Origin: Paracoccaceae bacterium
Lineage (GTDB): Bacteria; Pseudomonadota; Alphaproteobacteria; Rhodobacterales; Rhodobacteraceae
Assembly (NCBI GenBank): GCA_007134405.1
Contig: SLKW01000231.1
Span: 1-9,888, forward strand
Length of the DNA stretch: 9,888 nt
Reading direction: 5' to 3'
Shown here: in pieces, positions 1-6,719 of the stretch
Layout of the letters: every line of letters begins with the position of its first letter
Position numbering within the stretch: the first letter of the stretch is position 1
Notes under the pieces: generated by a model
The model's database searches: none
Told to the model about the DNA's origin: nothing
Seen by the model: only the letters and a program-made list of their open reading frames with translations
Position numbers and translations under genes: made by a program

Positions 1-686
1 CCGTTCGCCTGTTCTAACAGCCCCGGCACCACACCTTGCGCGCCCTCCTGTCCAAATAGCACGGTCTCCATTTTGTCGGGCTCGATGGCCGCACAGGAAA
101 CGCTGACGAAGGGGCCCTCGGCGCGGTTGGATTGCGCATGGATGTAGCGGGCGGCCATTTCTTTTCCGCAGCCCGATGGGCCGGTCAACATTACCCTGCC
201 GTTCGACTTTGTGACTTTAGACAGCTGCGATTTCAGCACCTTGATCGCTTGGCTCTGGCCCACCATTTCAGTCGGACCGCCATCGCGACGACGAAGCTGC
301 GTGTTTTCGCGCCGCAGACGCGACGTTTCCATTGCGCGACCAATCACCACCATCAACTGGTCAATATTGAAGGGCTTCTCGATGAAATCGTAGGCACCTT
401 TCTTGATTGCCGCCACCGCGATCTCGATATTGCCGTGGCCCGAGATGATGACGACCGGGATGCCCGGATGCTCGCGCTTCACCGCCATCAGTATGCCGAT
501 CCCATCCATCCTGCTGTCTTTCAGCCACAAATCCAGGATCAGAAGCGAAGGCGGATCCGCGGTAATCGCATTCATTGCCTCGTCGGCATTCGCGGCAACG
601 CGTGTGGCATAGCCTTCGTCGCGCAAGATTTCGGATATCAGTTCGCGGATGTCGCGTTCGTCATCGACAATCAGAATGTCGCTCAT
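1..686 (-). CDS. ntrX: Nitrogen regulation response regulator NtrX (partial, 3' end outside window)
   Basis: DNA-binding response regulator paired with the membrane kinase NtrY; about 228 codons are visible and the rest runs off the left edge. I translated it from the ATG at 686. The receiver domain (residues 1-120) has the acidic pair D8-D9 in ILIVDDERDIREL, the likely phospho-acceptor D52 in LILDLWL, the switch residues IISGHG and the lysine in YDFIEKPFN. A linker rich in Arg leads to the AAA+ domain, which opens with VGQSQAIKVLKSQLSKV and has Walker A GPSGCGKE. The segment LFGQE is followed directly by GAQGVVPGLLEQANG, so the usual GAFTGA loop is absent; alphaproteobacterial NtrX proteins are known to vary here. 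The ATG overlaps the ntrY stop as ATGA, and GAGG lies 7 nt upstream, so translation is probably coupled to ntrY. Walker B and the C-terminal HTH are not in the window. Confidence 0.95.
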   Translation of the reverse strand, partial: MSDILIVDDERDIRELISEILRDEGYATRVAANADEAMNAITADPPSLLILDLWLKDSRMDGIGILMAVKREHPGIPVVIISGHGNIEIAVAAIKKGAYDFIEKPFNIDQLMVVIGRAMETSRLRRENTQLRRRDGGPTEMVGQSQAIKVLKSQLSKVTKSNGRVMLTGPSGCGKEMAARYIHAQSNRAEGPFVSVSCAAIEPDKMETVLFGQEGAQGVVPGLLEQAN

Positions 687-2995
687 ACCTCTGCCTCGGT
701 CTTTGTTTTGGCCTCCGCGCGCGGCGCTTGCGCACCGCCCAGCAGGGGCAGCCTGATTTCAGCCAACGCCCCGGCATGAGCGCAGCCCTCGAAGGTGGGC
801 GCATCACGCAGGCGCAACGTGCCACCGTGTTCCTCAATGATCTTCTTGACGATCGGAAGCCCCAACCCGGTCCCTTTGTCGCGCGTGGTCACGTAAGGTT
901 CGAATAGCCGGGCACGATCCGCCGGCAGCCCGATTCCGTTGTCTGAGATCGTGATCGATACTGCTCCGCGCTCGCGTGTCATCGCGACTTCGATCCGAGG
1001 TACGTAGCTCTCGGTTACATTCCCTCGTTCACGCAAAGCTTCGATAGCTTCGCCACCGTTCTTGATTAGATTTATGAGCGCCTGCCCGATCATTGCACGA
1101 TCGATATCAAGCGTGATCGGAACCTTGGGCAAGTCAGCCGTGATGTCGATATCTGGCATACCGGCGTCCTGGAGCGTCACTGCGTCTCGTACAACCTGGA
1201 CAAGATCGTGTGGGCGTCTGTCAGGTTCCGGCATGCGCGCAAAACGCGAGAATTCATCGACGATACGGCGCAAATCGTTTGTCTGCCGGACGATAACATC
1301 GGTCAATTCCTCCAGCGCCCGTGCATCTTCCTCGGAAAGATGCCGTCGAAACTTTCGTTTTATCCGGTCGGCGGAAAGCTGGATGGGCGTCAGCGGGTTC
1401 TTTATCTCGTGCGCAATTCGGCGCGCGACATCGCCCCATGCTGCCATGCGCTGCGCCGATACGAGTTCGGTCACGTCGTCAAACGCCAGCACATAACCCT
1501 CAAGGTCACCGGCGGCGTTGCGGCGTTCGGCCAGCCGCACCAACAACGTTTCAAGCCGCCCGCCTCTGCTCAGACGCAGCTCTTCCTGGATTCGTCCGTC
1601 AAGTCGACCGTCGCCTCGCCGCAGCCGATCGAGAAGCGCGGCGAATTCAGGAACGATTTCAGCCAAGGAACGGCGAAAGGCACTCTCACTGCTAATCCCG
1701 AGGAGCGATTCAGCGGCGCGGTTCACGAAATCGACCTTGCCCGACCCGTCCAGCCCGATCACCCCGGCAGTCACCGAACCCAAGACCGAGTCAAAGAGCC
1801 GCCGCCTTACTTCAATCTGGCGAGTGTTAGTGAGCAACGTGTCGCGCTGCAACTTTAACTGCCGGGTCATCTGATTGAAGACGCGCCCCAGAAGCGCGAT
1901 TTCGTCGTCGCCCTTTTCTTCGGGAACGCGCTGATTCAGATCGCCCGCCCCCACCTGCTCGGCCGCACCGGCGAGCCGCCCAATCGGGCGCGAGAGGCGT
2001 TCGGCGAACCACATGCCCAGCCAAACCGACGCAAGAATCAGGATCAGAGCGAAACCCAGATATATGAGCCCAAAATTGAACAATAGTCGGCCCCGCTCGC
2101 GTTCGAGTTGCGTGTAGAGCTGGATGGTCTCTTGGGTGTCGTCGAGCAGACTAAGCAGATCACCATCCACGGCGCGGGCGATATAGAGGAGGCGATTGGC
2201 TCTCCCCTGAATCGGCACGACTGCACGAAACTCGCTGTTCTCCCAATCGCGGATCAGGACCAGTTCACCCGCCAACGCGCGGTCGAGCTCGTCGCGGTCG
2301 GGCTGAATGAAATCGAACAGATAGGATCGGTCGCCGCGCAAACGAACCGCCCCCTCTCCGTCGATTATGAACGCCACGCGAAGCCCGCGCTGAACGTCCG
2401 ACTGGGCCTGACTGAGCACTTGGCGTAGCTCGCCTTCGGGGATCAGTGGATCCATGGCAAGCACGTTTTCCAACCGCCAGGCGACGGCAAGCCCGTCCTC
2501 GACGAGGTTTTCTTCCTGCTCGGCCTGGTATGCTTCGGCGGCAGCCAGCGAACTGCCGACAACGTTGCGCACCCGTTCAGAAAACCAACTCTCCAGCCCA
2601 AAATTGATGGTAATGACGGCAAAGACCGCCACGGTGATCGCCGGCAGCAGTGCGCTGATCGCAAAAAGTGCCGAAAGGCGCATATGAAGCCGCGAACCGG
2701 CCGAGCGCTTGCGGCGCGCAGCGACCAGTCGCGCAATTCGCGCCATGACCAAGGTCGCGACAATGAGAATATAGACCAGATCTACCAGCAGTACGACGCG
2801 AAGCGACGGCAACGGGGTTGGCGCGGCGAACGGCCCTAAAACCAGAACCGTCACTAGCACCAAGATCGGCGCCAGAGCTACCAACACGAATGTGGCGATT
2901 GCCTGGATCCGACGCCTGCCAGGGCTGCGTCGGGGAGGAAGCAATGCGTTCAGACCGCTTCCCGCAAGCTTGTGTGCCGGAATTTCCGTCGCCAT
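683..2995 (-). CDS. ntrY: Membrane sensor histidine kinase NtrY
   Basis: Transmembrane nitrogen-sensing histidine kinase of 770 residues, the usual size for NtrY. Hydrophobic segments lie at about residues 31-56, 66-91 and 106-132. A periplasmic sensor region of about 170 residues follows, then a fourth membrane segment at about 304-331. Next come a HAMP domain (about 331-385, with LSRPIGRLAGAAEQVGAGDL), a PAS domain (about 395-510, with GVIGLDGSGKVDFVNRAAE), the H-box [20 protein letters not shown] with phospho-acceptor H529, and a HATPase_c domain. The ATPase domain shows N-box INLIKNGGEA (N646), G1 SDNGIGLP and G2 GTGLGLPIVKKI. The N-box reads NGGEA where many kinases have NAAEA. The start has only weak Shine-Dalgarno similarity. 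The gene follows ntrC after an 80-bp spacer with a hairpin and overlaps ntrX by ATGA. Its partner is expected to be NtrX, possibly with cross-talk to NtrC. Confidence 0.96.
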   Translation of the reverse strand: MATEIPAHKLAGSGLNALLPPRRSPGRRRIQAIATFVLVALAPILVLVTVLVLGPFAAPTPLPSLRVVLLVDLVYILIVATLVMARIARLVAARRKRSAGSRLHMRLSALFAISALLPAITVAVFAVITINFGLESWFSERVRNVVGSSLAAAEAYQAEQEENLVEDGLAVAWRLENVLAMDPLIPEGELRQVLSQAQSDVQRGLRVAFIIDGEGAVRLRGDRSYLFDFIQPDRDELDRALAGELVLIRDWENSEFRAVVPIQGRANRLLYIARAVDGDLLSLLDDTQETIQLYTQLERERGRLLFNFGLIYLGFALILILASVWLGMWFAERLSRPIGRLAGAAEQVGAGDLNQRVPEEKGDDEIALLGRVFNQMTRQLKLQRDTLLTNTRQIEVRRRLFDSVLGSVTAGVIGLDGSGKVDFVNRAAESLLGISSESAFRRSLAEIVPEFAALLDRLRRGDGRLDGRIQEELRLSRGGRLETLLVRLAERRNAAGDLEGYVLAFDDVTELVSAQRMAAWGDVARRIAHEIKNPLTPIQLSADRIKRKFRRHLSEEDARALEELTDVIVRQTNDLRRIVDEFSRFARMPEPDRRPHDLVQVVRDAVTLQDAGMPDIDITADLPKVPITLDIDRAMIGQALINLIKNGGEAIEALRERGNVTESYVPRIEVAMTRERGAVSITISDNGIGLPADRARLFEPYVTTRDKGTGLGLPIVKKIIEEHGGTLRLRDAPTFEGCAHAGALAEIRLPLLGGAQAPRAEAKTKTEAEV

Positions 2996-3057
2996 CGGGT
3001 GCCGCTCGTCGCCTCGTTCCGGTAGCGCGTGGGCGCGCCAGGCTGCGGCACAGTGGC

Positions 3058-3074
3058 CACGCCATTGTGGCGTG
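3058..3074 (-). promoter_or_regulatory. Hairpin in the ntrC-ntrY intercistronic spacer
   Basis: A perfect 7-bp inverted repeat with a 3-nt loop (CACGCCA-TTG-TGGCGTG on the plus strand) starts 1 nt after the ntrC TAA in the 80-bp gap before ntrY. There is no T-tract after it on the transcribed strand, so it does not look like a full intrinsic terminator. It could protect the ntrC 3' end, mark a processing site, or attenuate read-through so that ntrY-ntrX are made at a different level from ntrB-ntrC. The repeat itself is seen directly; the role is inference. Confidence 0.45.
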
Positions 3075-3075
3075 T

Positions 3076-4467
3076 TTACATCAATTTGCGGCGGCGTGTC
3101 ACGCGAATATCCAAGTCATTGATCTTCTTGCGCAAGGTATTGCGATTGATTCCCATCAACTCCGCACACTTCGCCTGATTACCACCAGTGTATTCGAGTG
3201 CGATTTCGATCAGGGGCGCTTCGACCTCTCGCAGGATACGATCATAAAGGCCCGGCGGCGGCAATTCGTCCCCGTGAAGTTCAAAGTATCTACGCAGATG
3301 TCGACCGACCGACTCGCTCAGTTTCTCACTGCGCGTTCCGTCATGGGCTGGCATGGCGGCGGGCTGGCCGCTCAAGGCCAACTCAATCTCGTTACGCCCG
3401 ATCTCGGTCGCCTGTCCAGTGACGACCAGTCGACGCATCGTGTTTTCCAACTGCCGGACATTACCCGGCCAAGTATAATGGCGCATCATTTCGACCGCCG
3501 CCGGCGCCAACGTTCGCGCACTGCCAGTTTCACGCGCGGCGCGTGCCAGAAAATGCTCGGCCAGAAGCGGGATATCCTCGATCCGCTCGCGCAAGGGCGG
3601 CACATTCAAGGTCATGCCGGCCAGACGGTAATAAAGATCGGCCCGGAAAGTGCCCGCCTCCAAAGCGGCGGACAGATCTCCCTCTGCGATGGCGAGCAGT
3701 CGTGGGCCGTTGTCAGGTAGTGTGTCGAGCAGGCGCACAAGGCGTGCCTGCGCTGCGCTGTCCAGATCACCCAATCCGTCGATCACCAGTGTCCCAGCCC
3801 GTGCACGCGCCACAAGCGCCTGAACCGCTGCCGGGTCACCCTGCCCCAGGTCGGGGCCGGCCGCCGGCACGAAAGGTTGCGTCCGCCGATCCGAGAAGTC
3901 GTGCAGGGCGCGCGCGATCAAGGACTTCCCGGTGCCGGACTCACCGGTGATCAGAACCGGCATGTCGGTGTTCATCACGCGGGCGACCAATCGATACAGC
4001 GTTTGCATCGCTGGGGTGCGGCCGACAAGCGGCAGGTCGGCATCCGCAGGGGGGTCGATAATCTCGCGCAGCGGCGGCTCCGCGGGCGCCCGGCCACGGC
4101 GCGGGCTCGACTGCATCGCTTTGGCCGCGCGTTTGAGCAAGTCCGGCAGGTCGAACGGCTTTGGAAGGTAGTCCCAGGCTTCGGCCTCGGTCGCCTGGAT
4201 CGCGGTCATTATCGTATTCTGCGCCGAGATCACGATCACCGGAAGGCCCGGACGCAAAGCGCGGATACGGGGAAGCATCTCAATTCCGTTGCCATCCGGC
4301 ATGATCACGTCCGAGACGACCAGATCACCCTTGCCCTCCTCGACCCAGCGCATCAGCGTGGTCAGGCTTGAGGTCGCGTGCACCCGGCAGCCGGCGCGCG
4401 TCAGGGCCTGTGTCAGCACCGTTCGGATCGTGCGGTCGTCATCGGCAACCAGGACGGTTCCATCCAT
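3076..4467 (-). CDS. ntrC: Nitrogen regulation response regulator NtrC, GAFTGA-less type
   Basis: Response regulator phosphorylated by NtrB; 463 residues from the chosen start. The receiver domain (1-120) has D9-D10-D11, phospho-acceptor D53 in [14 protein letters not shown] and K103 in YLPKPFDL. The AAA+ domain (about 147-370) has Walker A GESGTGKS (175-182), the arginine-finger region FRADLYYRL (R275, R281), [18 protein letters not shown] and the sensor-2 motif [11 protein letters not shown] Fis-type HTH closes the protein ([20 protein letters not shown]). Between QPF and GTL the protein is about 16 residues shorter than enteric NtrC, removing the ESELFGHEKGAFTGA stretch. Walker B reads [11 protein letters not shown], with Gly in place of the catalytic Glu. 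R. capsulatus NtrC is known to lack GAFTGA and to activate the housekeeping sigma70 polymerase, so this is probably the same type. I chose ATG 4467 over GTG 4476 because GAGGAG sits 8 nt before the ATG but abuts the GTG. Confidence 0.95.
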   Translation of the reverse strand: MDGTVLVADDDRTIRTVLTQALTRAGCRVHATSSLTTLMRWVEEGKGDLVVSDVIMPDGNGIEMLPRIRALRPGLPVIVISAQNTIMTAIQATEAEAWDYLPKPFDLPDLLKRAAKAMQSSPRRGRAPAEPPLREIIDPPADADLPLVGRTPAMQTLYRLVARVMNTDMPVLITGESGTGKSLIARALHDFSDRRTQPFVPAAGPDLGQGDPAAVQALVARARAGTLVIDGLGDLDSAAQARLVRLLDTLPDNGPRLLAIAEGDLSAALEAGTFRADLYYRLAGMTLNVPPLRERIEDIPLLAEHFLARAARETGSARTLAPAAVEMMRHYTWPGNVRQLENTMRRLVVTGQATEIGRNEIELALSGQPAAMPAHDGTRSEKLSESVGRHLRRYFELHGDELPPPGLYDRILREVEAPLIEIALEYTGGNQAKCAELMGINRNTLRKKINDLDIRVTRRRKLM

Positions 4468-4472
4468 CGGGA

Positions 4473-5549
4473 TCACTCCTCGGGTTCATGCGGTGCGACG
4501 GGTAGCGAGATACGGAAGATGGTTTGGCCGGGGCGTCCTTCGACTTCGATCCAGCCGTCGTGCGCTGCGATGATCTTCGAGACGAGCGCAAGACCCAGAC
4601 CGGTGCCGTTTTCGCGGCCAGAGACGAAGGGTTCGAAAATCTCGTCAGCGATCTCAGGCGGGAGGCCGGGGCCATCGTCTATGATCTCGACATGCAGCGG
4701 CAGCGAGACGTGGCCACTAGGTCGGCGCAGATGCAGCCCGCGCTCGAAATAGGTCCTAATGCGAATGGTTCCGCCGCTGGGCTGAGCCTCGGAGGCGTTC
4801 TTGAGAAGATTGAGAAAGACCTGCAGTAACTGGTCTGAGTCAGCCATCGTGAGCGGCAGCGAAGGATCATATTGATCGTGGATGCGCATATGCGCCCCGA
4901 AACCGACGATGGCTGAACGGCGGGCGCGTTCTAGCACGTCGTGCAGGTTGATCGGCTTGCGTTCCGGCGGGCGCTGATCCCCAAACTGTTCGACCTGTTC
5001 AAGCAGCTTCACGATCCGCTGCGTTTCTTCAACGATCAAATCGGCGAGTTCCCTGTCCGCCGCGGGCAACCCCATCGACAAAAGCTGCGCGGCGCCAGCG
5101 ATCCCGGCAAGCGGGTTCTTTATCTCGTGCGCCAGCATTTCCGCCATGCCGATGGCCGAGCGCGCCGCCGACTTGACGGCCTGTGTGCGGCCGAGCCTGC
5201 CGGCAATGTCGCGCGGCGCGATCAGCATCAGGACCGTGTCATCCCCTTCCGCGAGTAACGCAAGCTGAAGACTGCATAGCACCGGCGGCCGATCGCCGGT
5301 GCAGACATCAACATCGTTAATGAAAAGGGGCGCGCGGTTTAGCCGTGTGCGGGCCAGCGCCTCTTCCATCGGGGCGTCGATCGTGAGTCGATCAAGAGCG
5401 GGTTCGCCCGCAAGTGCCTCGGTCGAGGACGAGAGGAACAACTCGGCCGCCGGGTTGCATCCCAATATGCGCTCCACCTTGCTCTCAGGCTTTATCAGCA
5501 GGGCGGGTACCGGCAGCGCCGCCCATATCGCGCCGGTTGCGGGCATCAT
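4473..5549 (-). CDS. ntrB: Nitrogen regulation sensor histidine kinase/phosphatase NtrB
   Basis: Soluble kinase/phosphatase that controls NtrC phosphorylation, normally under P-II (GlnB) control; 358 residues, a usual length for NtrB. It has no membrane segment. A PAS domain covers about residues 10-115, followed by the H-box [20 protein letters not shown] with phospho-acceptor H141. The HATPase_c domain has N-box [12 protein letters not shown] (N251), G1 [19 protein letters not shown] and G2 [19 protein letters not shown]. The start is taken at the first of two adjacent ATG codons (5549 and 5546), with GGAGG 7 nt upstream; the dusB TGA lies inside this ATGATG. A longer reading from 5669 is possible in frame but would overlap dusB by 120 nt with low-complexity Arg/Gly/Ala sequence, so I rejected it. 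ntrC starts 5 nt after the stop. Confidence 0.96.
   Translation of the reverse strand: MMPATGAIWAALPVPALLIKPESKVERILGCNPAAELFLSSSTEALAGEPALDRLTIDAPMEEALARTRLNRAPLFINDVDVCTGDRPPVLCSLQLALLAEGDDTVLMLIAPRDIAGRLGRTQAVKSAARSAIGMAEMLAHEIKNPLAGIAGAAQLLSMGLPAADRELADLIVEETQRIVKLLEQVEQFGDQRPPERKPINLHDVLERARRSAIVGFGAHMRIHDQYDPSLPLTMADSDQLLQVFLNLLKNASEAQPSGGTIRIRTYFERGLHLRRPSGHVSLPLHVEIIDDGPGLPPEIADEIFEPFVSGRENGTGLGLALVSKIIAAHDGWIEVEGRPGQTIFRISLPVAPHEPEE
4476..4481 (-). promoter_or_regulatory. Ribosome binding site that fixes the ntrC start
   Basis: GAGGAG on the minus strand lies 8 nt before the ATG at 4467, and it directly touches or overlaps the GTG at 4476, which would leave no spacer. The ATG is therefore the better start. 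The ntrB stop codon lies between the site and the ATG, so ribosomes finishing ntrB cover it, which fits translational coupling. Confidence 0.7.
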
Positions 5550-6523
5550 ATCGCCGCCTCCGCTAGGCCGAGCGCTTCCGGCAGGCGCGTCAGAACCTGC
5601 GCCGGATCCGGTATCCGCACGATCTGCGCGCGCAACTCTGCCGGTCCTCCGGCAGCGTCGACATACCATCCCAAATGCTTGCGCGCGATCCTCAAGCCGA
5701 GATCACGGCCATAGAAAGACAGCATCGCCTCGTAGTGCGTGGCAACCAGATCGACCAGCGCACCACCTTCCGGAATGAGAGGCTTCGGGGTGCCGTGAAG
5801 CACCGCGGCGATCTGGGCTGGAAGCCAGGGCCGGCCCTGCGCACCCCGTCCGACCATGACGCCCTGCGCGCCGGACTGGGCAAGCGCAACGCGCGCGTCG
5901 GCGGCGTTCAGGATGTCGCCATTGGCAATGACCGGGATGCGCACCGCCGCGCACACCGCCCGGATCGCAGGCCAGTCGGCGCGGCCGTTATAGAACTGGG
6001 CGCGTGTCCGGCCGTGGACCGTGATCATGCGGACCCCCGCCCCTTCCGCGCGCAGCGCAAGTTCGGGTGCATTCAGGCAGTCGGCATCCCAACCCAGTCG
6101 CGTCTTCAACGTCACTGGCACGCGTACGGCGCGAACCACTGCCTCGATCAGCTTTAGCGCCACATCGAGATCGCGCATCAATGCCGAACCCGATAGCCCG
6201 CCGACAACCTTTTTCGCCGGACAGCCCATGTTGATGTCGATGAGCGGCGCCCCCTCGCCTTCGGCAATCCGGGCCGCTTCGGCCATGGCGTGAGGTTCGC
6301 GGCCGGCGAGTTGCACAGCGGTCGGCACATCAGCCGAAATTCTGGCTCGTGCCCGGCTTGATCGACGGCGTGTGACCAACTCGCCCGCCGCAATCATCTC
6401 ACTTACCACTAATCCTACGCCGAAACGCATCACTGTCTGCCGGAAAGGCAAGTCGGTGATCCCCGACATCGGCGCCAGAAGCACCGGCGGATTCAGCGGT
6501 ATCGGAAATGCGAACGGAGACAT
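5546..6523 (-). CDS. dusB: tRNA-dihydrouridine synthase DusB (NifR3 family)
   Basis: FMN-dependent enzyme that reduces uridines in the tRNA D-loop to dihydrouridine using NADPH; 325 residues from the ATG at 6523, normal for DusB. The TIM-barrel motifs are in order: VLLAPMSGITDLPFR near the N-terminus, SEMIAAGELV, INMGCPAKKVVGG with catalytic C101, VTLKTRLGWD (K140), ITVHGRTRAQFYNG (H170), IPVIANGDI and GVMVGRGAQGRPW for FMN phosphate binding. The helical C-terminal domain has RIARKHLGWY. A TTG four codons upstream (6535) is also in frame, but neither start has a strong Shine-Dalgarno and the ATG fits the family better. dusB is first gene of the block; in R. capsulatus the same gene, named nifR3, heads an operon with ntrB and ntrC. 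Its stop overlaps the ntrB start. Whether it has any role in nitrogen control is not shown by the sequence. Confidence 0.96.
   Translation of the reverse strand: MSPFAFPIPLNPPVLLAPMSGITDLPFRQTVMRFGVGLVVSEMIAAGELVTRRRSSRARARISADVPTAVQLAGREPHAMAEAARIAEGEGAPLIDINMGCPAKKVVGGLSGSALMRDLDVALKLIEAVVRAVRVPVTLKTRLGWDADCLNAPELALRAEGAGVRMITVHGRTRAQFYNGRADWPAIRAVCAAVRIPVIANGDILNAADARVALAQSGAQGVMVGRGAQGRPWLPAQIAAVLHGTPKPLIPEGGALVDLVATHYEAMLSFYGRDLGLRIARKHLGWYVDAAGGPAELRAQIVRIPDPAQVLTRLPEALGLAEAAI
5557..5561 (-). promoter_or_regulatory. Ribosome binding site that fixes the ntrB start
   Basis: GGAGG on the minus strand, 7 nt before the ATG at 5549 and inside the 3' end of dusB. It supports the short NtrB of 358 residues over the 398-residue in-frame extension. 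Confidence 0.7.
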
Positions 6524-6592
6524 CGGTTCTCGCAATCAGAGAGATAGATGTGGCTTAACGCCTCGCGCGTGCAGCCGAAAGTCACTGCGGCA

Positions 6593-6627
6593 AAAATATG
6601 CGCGCAATTTCATCATTTGCATATTTT
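6593..6627. repeat. Perfect 9-bp AT-rich inverted repeat upstream of dusB
   Basis: AAAATATGC at 6593-6601 and its exact reverse complement GCATATTTT at 6619-6627 are separated by 17 bp, so arm centres lie 26 bp apart, about two and a half helical turns. On the minus strand the second arm runs into a T5 stretch, so a weak hairpin terminator for glmM is also possible, although the stem holds only two G-C pairs. A regulator-binding site is the alternative. The repeat is seen directly; the function is not. Confidence 0.5.
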
Positions 6628-6650
6628 CCGATCTTATCCGCACGCAAATT
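6600..6650. repeat. Imperfect 11-bp direct repeat pair, 40 bp apart
   Basis: GCGCGCAATTT (6600-6610) and GCACGCAAATT (6640-6650) match at 9 of 11 positions and start exactly 40 bp apart, close to four helical turns. Same-face spacing is typical of activator or repressor half-sites, but two weak copies could be chance in this local composition. Confidence 0.3.
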
Positions 6651-6655
6651 GAGCG

Positions 6656-6701
6656 CGAGTTGGTCGGCGAATGGAGGGATTGATATCCATGTCGCAACTC
6701 G
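6656..6701 (-). repeat. Nested inverted repeat just downstream of glmM
   Basis: The outer arms CGAGTTG (6656-6662) and CAACTCG (6695-6701) pair perfectly over 7 bp. Inside them ATGGA (6671-6675) and TCCAT (6686-6690) form a second 5-bp stem with a 10-nt loop. In the glmM transcript the structure begins about 19 nt after the stop codon. No T-tract follows, so it is at best a Rho-assisted or mRNA-protecting element. Confidence 0.4.
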
Positions 6702-6719
6702 GCGCCAGCGGACGAAGAA

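Larger units (their letters stand above)
6524..6719 (-). promoter_or_regulatory. glmM-dusB intergenic region, likely promoter region of dusB-ntrBCYX
   Basis: This is the only sizeable non-coding gap (196 bp). Its centre (about 6590-6650) is much richer in A and T than the flanking genes, as expected of promoter DNA in a GC-rich genome. On the minus strand TTGCGT followed 16-17 bp later by AATATG/ATATGC is a possible but poor sigma70-like pair. No GG-N10-GC sigma54 element stood out. Two inverted-repeat structures and one direct-repeat pair in it are listed separately. Promoter location is inference from position and composition. Confidence 0.5.

Noticed and set aside
2818..3720. 300-codon open frame on the plus strand across ntrY, the spacer and ntrC
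   Set aside because: Antisense to two certain genes, no motif, and no plausible start context.
4468..4476. GTG start for ntrC giving three extra residues
   Set aside because: The GAGGAG site abuts the GTG with no spacer but lies 8 nt before the ATG at 4467.
5550..5669. N-terminal extension of NtrB by 40 residues
   Set aside because: It overlaps dusB by 120 nt, is low-complexity Arg/Gly/Ala sequence, and a GGAGG site supports the ATG at 5549.
6524..6535. TTG start for DusB
   Set aside because: No Shine-Dalgarno, and the ATG at 6523 gives the usual family N-terminus; not fully excluded.
6524..6719. sigma54 promoter (GG-N10-GC type) before dusB
   Set aside because: No convincing -24/-12 pair was found on the minus strand by eye.
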